Positions 56,969 to 64,000 of a stretch of DNA of 64,000 bases are shown piece after piece. How positions within the stretch are numbered: the stretch's first letter is position 1; every line of letters starts with the position of its first letter. The DNA is from Mactra quadrangularis. Taxonomy: Eukaryota > Mollusca > Bivalvia > Venerida > Mactridae. The notes under the pieces were generated by a model that ran no database searches, was not told the origin of the DNA, and saw only the letters and a program-made list of their open reading frames with translations. The position numbers and the translations under genes are program-made. The stretch is taken from NCBI GenBank assembly GCA_025267735.1, contig CM046299.1, forward strand, positions 25,384,468-25,448,467, in the 5' to 3' direction.

Positions 56969-57246
56969 ATACCCCCGCTTCGAAGAAGAGGGGGGGTATA
57001 CTGTTTTACCCTTGTCCGTGCGTGCGTCCGTCCGTGCGTGCGTCCGTCCGTTACAAAATTTCCGTCGCAGTTTTCTCAGCAACTATAACATGCAGCAGCC
57101 TAATACTTTGCATATTGCTTCATCCCATAGTCCCATGTGGTGTAAAGCGGCTTCATGCTCCTTGCTCATCTACTTCCTGTTTGTCGCATATTTTTAGATT
57201 TTTGCGGGGGTATCACTAGTGAGCATTAGCTCACAGATTTACTTGT
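56969..57246 (+). mobile_element. Short interspersed element with GTCC repeat, direct copy
   Basis: ATACCCCCGCTTCGAAGAAG, then TGTTTTACCCTTGTCCGTGC, (GTCC)n, and GTGAGCATTAGCTCACAGAT at the end. Same family as 27,620-27,921 inverted. The Ser/Val-rich frames are shadows. Confidence 0.9.
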
Positions 57247-57248
57247 TT

Positions 57249-57414
57249 GTTTTTTTTAACGTCGTATTCAACACATTTAGGTCATGTTTACGACGACCTG
57301 CTCTTCCTACTATAGGTTTCCTGGACACTTTTTCTATCACCAGTTCTAAATTACCCTAGCACGAGGCCGACAACACATGTATAGGGTATAACCTACCGCG
57401 ACCGGGCTCGAATT
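57249..57414 (-). repeat. SINE family C, inverted, truncated
   Basis: Shares CTATCACCAGT, GGTTTCCTGGACA and CGCGACCGGGCTCGAA with 26,522-26,690. It directly follows the GTCC element. Confidence 0.7.
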
Positions 57415-57654
57415 AAAAAAAGGCAAAACCTAGCTAGCTTATAAAAATAACTTATTCAAGCCTAGCGGTCGTTGAATTCTTTAGAATTGCACATTAACGG
57501 TCATATTTCCTTGGCAGTTTCTTTTACTCGCTTACCTTTCCATGTGCTCAAGGATTTGACAACTTCTTGAGTAAAATTTGCCGTTTACATCGTCTCCGCT
57601 AATTTAACAGCCCACAATGGCATATTTAAGGTTCCGTTGCTGGTAGCTTTTCAC

Positions 57655-57955
57655 TCAATCTCCGTAAACGGAAATCCTGTAGAGTATAGTCGTACAGGAT
57701 CTCTACCGTCTCCATGGAATGTCACGTCAAGATGAACTTTGTGTCGACCAATCAATGCGCAGCTTTCATTTAGACGAAAACACTATCAATCGCATTTGGA
57801 TTTCGTAGACGATGTAAACAAGTTACGTATCATGACAATTTCGTCATTAATATTATGATGAGAAAAGGTCACCTGAACGTGACCTTCGTTTGAAAAAGGC
57901 TAGACCTTAATTAGCGAGTAGGCGAGAGGAAATTTTAGATCGGGTTTTAATCAGA
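57655..57955 (-). repeat. Dispersed repeat copy (partner of 3,470-3,810)
   Basis: Minus strand reads GATTGGTCGACACAAAGTTC, GAGACGGTAGAGATCCTGTA and ACTCTACAGGATTTCC, the counterpart of the intronic copy at 3,470-3,810. Confidence 0.7.
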
Positions 57956-60290
57956 TTGCTTTTCTCTATTCAGCTAAATGAAGCAACAGCGGACAAATTT
58001 GATTGTATATGAAACAAGTATTAGCATTTCCAAAAATGCTTGAAATCGTCGTTTAGCCGTGTATTCTCCATAGATGATAAAGATTCAAGCAATATGCAGA
58101 TCAAACAGTGCAGTCTTTACAGTAGAGGGCTTTAAATCAGACCTTCAGAAGCTCGACTACAGCGCCTCCATCCCCGTCGGATATAAATACCGTTCCAAGT
58201 CTATAGACTACAGAGCGTTTGATTAATTCTACACACTGTAAGGCCAGATAAAAACCATCGAATTACCATGTGCTGTCTAGACATATTCCGACCGCGCTCG
58301 TTTCAAGAACATGTTCTGCCCTACATTCCACCAGCTAATCGAACGTTCATATTTACTAATAAACTCACTCGGAAATAGGGAAGATAGGTTGTTGTTTTTC
58401 AACAAAAGCGATTTTTCTTCAATAAATGAACATGTTATGAATAGGCATGAATGTTTTTTGGTTTTATATTGTTACTCCTTGAAATTGATACCCGTTCATA
58501 TATCGATAATGATATTTTCTTGTATTACAAACAGGTAACCGTATAATACACGCCGTGGACGATTCCATACACGCACCCCTTTTTTGCTACTCGACGTCAT
58601 CATTTTGGTCACATGACCTCTAATGCAACGTTCTGATTGGCTAAAGACAGCCGGTGTCGACACAAAAATGCTCAAATCTTGATAATTGTTATTATCGTCG
58701 GACAGGTTCCGACGATAATAAATATAGTATCCTAAGTTGGGGCTCTCTGGCCAATGAGTGAGTGTCCTCCGTTAGTACTAATGTCATTGCTTTTATGTTT
58801 TATTTTAACGACTTATTGTTTTCAGATTGTATGACTTTATGGATTGGATCAACGATATGGAAACACTGCTGTGATAAAATTATCTGCTTGTATATAGATT
58901 GGTTAGATTACACCTAGTAATGACCTCACTAATATGACAAAGGAAGTATAGTTTCTAATATTTAACATTGAGCTCGTTAAAAGTTAAAGTTTTGTTTATA
59001 AGTTTGTTCGTAAGTCAAAAGCAACATACATTAATAATACACTCATTTTTGGCTTATCAATTCTAAATATTATACAAATTGTGTAAAATAGACTTGATTC
59101 GGAACTCAAATTTGTGGGTTTTTCCGTCCGTGTGATGTAGGTACAAACAAAGATTTTTACACATTATTGTAAAAAATCACGAAATATGGATTAAATCCTA
59201 TTGTTCTTTGTACACGTGTTTTCATTGTAACAGTAAAAGTTTGTTTGTACCTACATGGAAAAACCCAAATATTTGAATTCCGGATATGGTCTATACATTT
59301 TGAATATTATACCATTGTAATGATTATTATCCGTCTGACTTTGAAGTGCTAATTTTATGAAACTGACTTACGAAGATTTTTTTCGTGAGAATTTTTGTGA
59401 AAAGCGCATTGAGTCGGCTCTATATTCTTGACACCCTGTGGATCGAGTTTATCATCGTGTAGGTGACCCTTATAGTTGCTTCCATGTGGATCAAGTGAAG
59501 TGTTCTTATATTTTTGTGTTAGAAAAAATAGTTGAGGTCATTGCGCGATTTTGTTATGATAAATTCAGTAATGTGTAGTTTGTCGGCATAACTTTTTAGC
59601 AAGTTTTCTTTATACTTAAGTAACTAGATTGAATTAAACAAATATTGTCATTTGCCAACTTATCCCTTTAATCTAATATAAGGTTATTAGTTTTTCATCT
59701 TTACTTGAACTTTTAATTTTTACTTATAACTTTTTCTTTCTTTTTTCAGCTGATGTCAGTTGAGGCGCTTTTGTATTAAGTAATATGAAAGCTGATACAT
59801 GTATACATGTATTTAAACCCCTGCCATTGAATGATTTCCGTAAGTTTGAGGTAAATATGAAACACTTTGGTTATGACTGACATGCTGGAAGACATTTCGA
59901 CTAGGAATCGGTGAGTGTTAATTTACTTTTTATCTTCTAGATATGTCATTTGTTTGTGAACTTAAGTATTTGTTAATCGTTCATCAACGAGATCAAGTCT
60001 CAAATTTAGTAGTGCTGAGTTAGCAATCTGTAGACTACCCATCTTTGGCAACAACAAAATTGAGAAAATTTTGGCAAGTAATTAATTGTCCTAATATAAA
60101 TTATATTAGGAATTTTTCAAAATTTGACTCAATTTGGGCTCTAAATCACTCTTTTATGAAAGAAGTCACATTCCAGTGTTTGCCCATGACGCATCCTTAT
60201 AAAATGGGCGGACCCTTTTTATATCTATTTTCATTCATTTATAATTGTACATTATTATTCCATTGGCTATTGAATAAGTCAGTTTCTCTT
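57956..60290. other. Intergenic with small inverted repeats
   Basis: No gene recognised. It contains a perfect 13-bp hairpin at 58,689-58,721 (TTATTATCGTCGG / CCGACGATAATAA) and the foldback element at 59,088-59,296. Confidence 0.5.
59088..59296. mobile_element. Foldback MITE, about 210 bp
   Basis: Left GGGTTTTTCC and ATGTAGGTACAAACAAA, right TTTGTTTGTACCTACATGGA and AAAACCC. Arms of about 55-60 bp with one 9-base gap, extended by GATTCGGAACTC / GAATTCCGGATAT. Confidence 0.85.
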
Positions 60291-60500
60291 GCTGTGTGGG
60301 TGGGTGAGAAACATAAGAAGTGTGTGCGTGCATGCATGCGTGCGTGGGGTATGTGGGTGTGTGTGTACGTGCGTGCATGCGTTTGGGAGGGTATATGCGG
60401 GTAAATGTGCTTGCGCGTGTGAGCCAGGGTATGTTGGTGTGTGTGTGTGAGTGAGCATGCGTGAGGGTATGTGCGGGCGAGTGTGCGTTTGTTTGTGAAC
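60290..60500. repeat. GT/GTGC-rich simple repeat
   Basis: Words such as GTGCGTGCATGCATGCGTGC and GTGTGTGTGTGAGTGAGC. Overlapping frames on both strands (Thr/His-rich, Val/Cys-rich) are artefacts. Confidence 0.92.
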
Positions 60501-62409
60501 AGTAACTGATTCATTCATTATCCAATTGATGTACGTGTATAGCACTTACTTTGTTTATCAACAAATGACATTTCTAGTTCAGTCAACTTTTAGATTTTGT
60601 TGTTGCTTAATTTACTGTGATTCATGTAATTTATTATCAATTATGTTTTGTTTTTCTTTGGTCTCCAGGTCGTCCGTGTCTGATCTGAGATTTGCACCGA
60701 TATCTCAGGTCTCAGCATGCATATCCCAGCTGTCCCATCCCCGCCATGTAGAGGGTTCGGTCTGTCGGGGTTTTTAAGAGTCATTGGCTTCATATCCCCC
60801 AGCACCAGTGGTTCGAAATACTTTGGTCACTATTATTTGTATTCTTGCTGGCTTGTAGAATTTTCTACCAGTTTTACCTAGTTAAGACAAAGCCCATAGG
60901 GGAGGTGGGGATAGGCGATAGGGTTAATATAGGTAAAGAAGGTTGTGGCTTACTGAAAAAATGGGAGGGTTTGCATAGGGTTCTACTTTGTAAGAGAGGG
61001 AAGTAGGTTGGAACTTTTTAGGAAGTTGGATAATGTATTTGGGTAGTTTTTCTTGGAATTGAGGTGGGCTATTTTGAGCTAGTTCAAGAAATAGAGCGAT
61101 TGCTTAAGCTATCATATTAATCATATTAATAAATTATATCATATTTAATGCTCGGATATCATCGGTAGTTCACGTAGAGCTCATAACACAGGTGTATCAT
61201 ATTTGACTTTTATTGATTATCTCAATTTGTGTTGTCGAGTGGTAAAACGGTCGGTGAGCAAACCTTTTTGTCGCGGGTTCTAATCCCGATAGATTTTCTT
61301 GGTTTTTTTCTCTTCCTTTTATTATTGTCGGATTGCGCAAAACACAATAATATTTCAAAGTTTATTTTAACAAATTATAAATTTAGTCGATTTCCCTTCA
61401 AGAGAATATAACACTAACAGTAGCGGAACTAACACTGCCAGTGAAACTAAATAACTTTTTTAATTATTAGTTTTATTGTATTTCAATATATCTACATGTA
61501 TTTTCAAAAGATACTGAATAAAACAAAACACAATTTTCAAAAAATAAAAAAGATGCTAACATTGTAAGGAAAAAAGTGAAAAATGACATCCTATCATACA
61601 AACTAGTAACTGGCATTTCAAAAGTATAAGTTCTGTAGCGTTTCACTTAAACCGCACGACTATTCAGTCATGTTAGATTTTGACACTAAATTAACTTATC
61701 CAATTTAGTATTTTTACTGAAAATTTTTATAAATAGAGCGCGGAAATAAATATATGCAGTGTGTGATAACTATGTAATTATGCAATCGGACAGTTCAATA
61801 TAATCGCACAATAGAAAGGGATTTAAATTTGGATATTATTGTTGTCATGTTTATGGTTTAATCGCTTCATGCAGAATGTTACTACATAAAACGGGCACGT
61901 TGATATATTTCACTGGGGGCTCTATCCAAATGTTTTTGTATAGTTCAAACAAAAAAACAAAACACTGTTTATAATAACAATACAATGAACTAACCCACGA
62001 CGAGGGATGCCCAGGATGACTTTAAAATAAACAATTGTGATAAGTTTTACTTGTGTCTTAGTTGTTGGTGCAATGGAAAGCGATCTACCATAACAAACAT
62101 GCTTTACAAAGTAGTGGTGGTTTATCAACCATGCTAATTTTGTTAAATGAATTACACAAATTTTATTTTCAATACTGCCTACCCCTGAAATGAATTGTCT
62201 CATTTTTAATGTTTACCAAAACACGTTTTGTTTTTTTGTACGCACTATAACGCATAATTTGTTTTTTTCTGACATACATATATGATTAACAAACAATCCT
62301 AATAGTATTACATACATATACAAAGTCAACTGTATTTGATACAAATACTTGATGTAATCATTCAAGTATTACTTTGATTTCATACTCATTACGAAGTACC
62401 TTTTTCGAG
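60501..62409. other. Intergenic, nothing firm
   Basis: A tRNA-like word at 61,230-61,300 (GTCGCGGGTTCTAATCCCGA) may be a SINE head. A G-rich stretch lies at 60,890-61,080. Minus-strand frame 61,922-62,203 has no family motif. Confidence 0.45.
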
Positions 62410-62720
62410 CCGTCCGGCTAGATCAGTTGGTAGCACGCAAGTCTACTGATCGAGGGGTCATGGGTTCGATTTCTGGGCGGAGCATACTTTCGTGGAGCTT
62501 GGTCATGAAATTATTTCTACGGCAATTCTCCCTTCTTCCAATGATTTAAGTTATGTAGGGCAGTTGTCAGTCACTAACGAAAGTATGCGCTTAGTAGATG
62601 GTTAACAGCTAAATCTAGAGATTTAGCCTTTCCAGGAACAGTGAGTAGGTTGACTGACCGCCGTTATATGACCTATACTATGTGTTGCTACGATGTTAAA
62701 CCCAATAAACAAACAAACAA
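62410..62720 (+). repeat. SINE family A, full length with (AAAC)n tail
   Basis: A box TAGATCAGTTGGTAGCACGC, B box GGGTTCGATTTCTGGG, body GAGCTTGGTCATGAAATTAT, 3' part GTAGGTTGACTGACCGCCGT and tail CCAATAAACAAACAAACAA. Best-preserved member, usable as the family reference. Confidence 0.92.
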
Positions 62721-64000
62721 GTACTTCTTTCGTACAGTTTTAACCAAATGTTTCTGTTACATTGTACGTTAGATGTATTGGCTTTTCTTATTTATAAGAT
62801 TTACATTTGTAATGTTTACATTAATTTAATTTTAAAAAGTATTCTTGTATTCTGACAATTAGTTGTAGATTAAAAACTTTATTTTTAAAGCCACTATATG
62901 AAGATATATTCTCAAACAGTAGACTTTAAAACTGTTTTACAACCATGAATTTATCAAAATATAATATGCATTAAAGACACAATTACCAGTTCAGACCATT
63001 CTGCTTTCTAAATTTGAGTTTGAAAAAGTGTCCAATCTTAAAAAAGTGGGGTACTTTTATAAGAGCACACTATATTCATTTATACGCTTATGTTTAATAT
63101 ACCTGATCCTAAATAGTTTAAAAGCTTAGTTAAGTAATTGGGAGTAAGTTTTTTTCTAATAAGACTTCATGTTTAACATACTGTGATCAAAACTATTGTT
63201 TCAAGTATTGACAACCGAATTCTACTTTCGGTTTCGATCTACTTTCACTTTGAAAAGCAATAAATACCATGAACATATCTAAGCAAAATTTGCATTTATT
63301 TAAAAACTCTTGTTCATTAGAGGTGTTTGAAATAGATAAATGTCTATTTTCCTTGCAGTCAAAAAACAATGTTACTTTTGATATAGGGGCTTTAAATCAA
63401 AAATTACATTTTTTATATTGAATGTGAGATAATATCTCACCCTAAGTAGAAGTTTGTATCAGGTAAATTTGCAGAAGTTAGCTTTTTATTGGATATTATC
63501 GGGGAAATGATATACATGTATATTATGACACTGCAGTGGAATGAATAATTATTGCCCGAAGTGCGTGCTACTCATAAAGATATTAAAATAGCTCTGATAG
63601 TTGCGTTTCTAAAAATGTGATAGCAAAATATTATTTTAAGACAAATCTTTTCATGAAAAATAATAACAATTCGTTTTTAAGCTTAGTTTTGGGATAGTAA
63701 TTAGCTAACATAGCTCAATATAGAGAGTATTCTCAACACTGCCTCTTGTTTACTTAATGCCTTAAGTGTAAGACTTAAGCATTGACTGATTTATTTGGAT
63801 AATTGTAGTTATCAAATATAAACTTACACATGAACTTTAGAGTGGCTTAGGAAAAACCTTCATGTATGAGCGTACAATATTAACTAAGTTGCGACTCTGA
63901 GCCTGCCATCCAACAACTTTTGTATGTCATATCAATCGCCCCATAGTCACCATATTCTGTCACATACTACAATTATGAATTGTCGCTTTTTAGAACTTTT
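62721..64000. other. Right edge of window, nothing recognised
   Basis: AT-rich sequence without long frames, RNA genes or clear repeats. Confidence 0.5.

Noticed and set aside
60239..60545. Thr/His-rich minus-strand frames
   Set aside because: Produced by the GT/GTGC simple repeat.
61922..62203. 93-residue minus-strand open frame
   Set aside because: Composition and lack of motifs fit chance in AT-rich DNA.
62410..62500. tRNA gene
   Set aside because: A and B boxes are present, but the acceptor and anticodon stems do not pair and the sequence continues into a SINE body found at several sites.

Overview
The window is animal nuclear DNA: AT-rich, with short exons behind pyrimidine-AG acceptors and GT donors, large introns, and many tRNA-derived SINEs, MITEs and minisatellites. 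The dominant gene is a large C-type lectin receptor. Together with the repeat types, this suggests a lophotrochozoan, most likely a bivalve mollusc. That placement is an inference; no species marker was seen.

Region 1 (1-31,070, + strand) is one gene whose 5' end lies off the window. I could build 29 exons with consistent GT/AG borders and phases. They give an uninterrupted frame of 1,383 codons plus a TGA stop at 31,068-31,070. Domain order: partial CTLD1; linker; a farnesoic acid O-methyltransferase-like (PF12248 type) domain; CTLD2, whose two halves are separated by two ShKT domains; CTLD3 to CTLD7; a Thr/Ser/Asn-rich stalk; one transmembrane helix; a short tail with an FDNALF motif. This is the general plan of a mannose-receptor-like endocytic or pattern-recognition receptor. 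Only CTLD4, 5 and 6 keep the EPN and WND calcium/mannose motifs. CTLD5 comes from a very recent tandem duplication of about 3.87 kb. Introns hold a 39-bp minisatellite of about 3.5 kb, a GTT/GAT triplet repeat, several MITEs and SINEs, and a tandem array that copies the exon's own 5' splice site about 11 more times.

Region 2 (31,071-38,700) is intergenic and built largely of terminal-inverted-repeat elements, SINEs and simple repeats.

Region 3 (38,702-43,233, - strand) holds three phase-consistent exons resembling the start of the catalytic domain of PTPN23 (HD-PTP), then three terminal exons of an unrecognised protein. The rest of the phosphatase domain and the Bro1 part were not found, so this may be a gene fragment.

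Region 4 (43,234-64,000) is a transposon graveyard: fossil Tc1-like and non-LTR retrotransposon coding pieces, a hAT element with an intact 8-bp target duplication, an inverted-repeat element carrying about eight units of ~160 bp, foldback MITEs, SINEs, and one decayed ORF I could not identify. No intact gene was recognised there.
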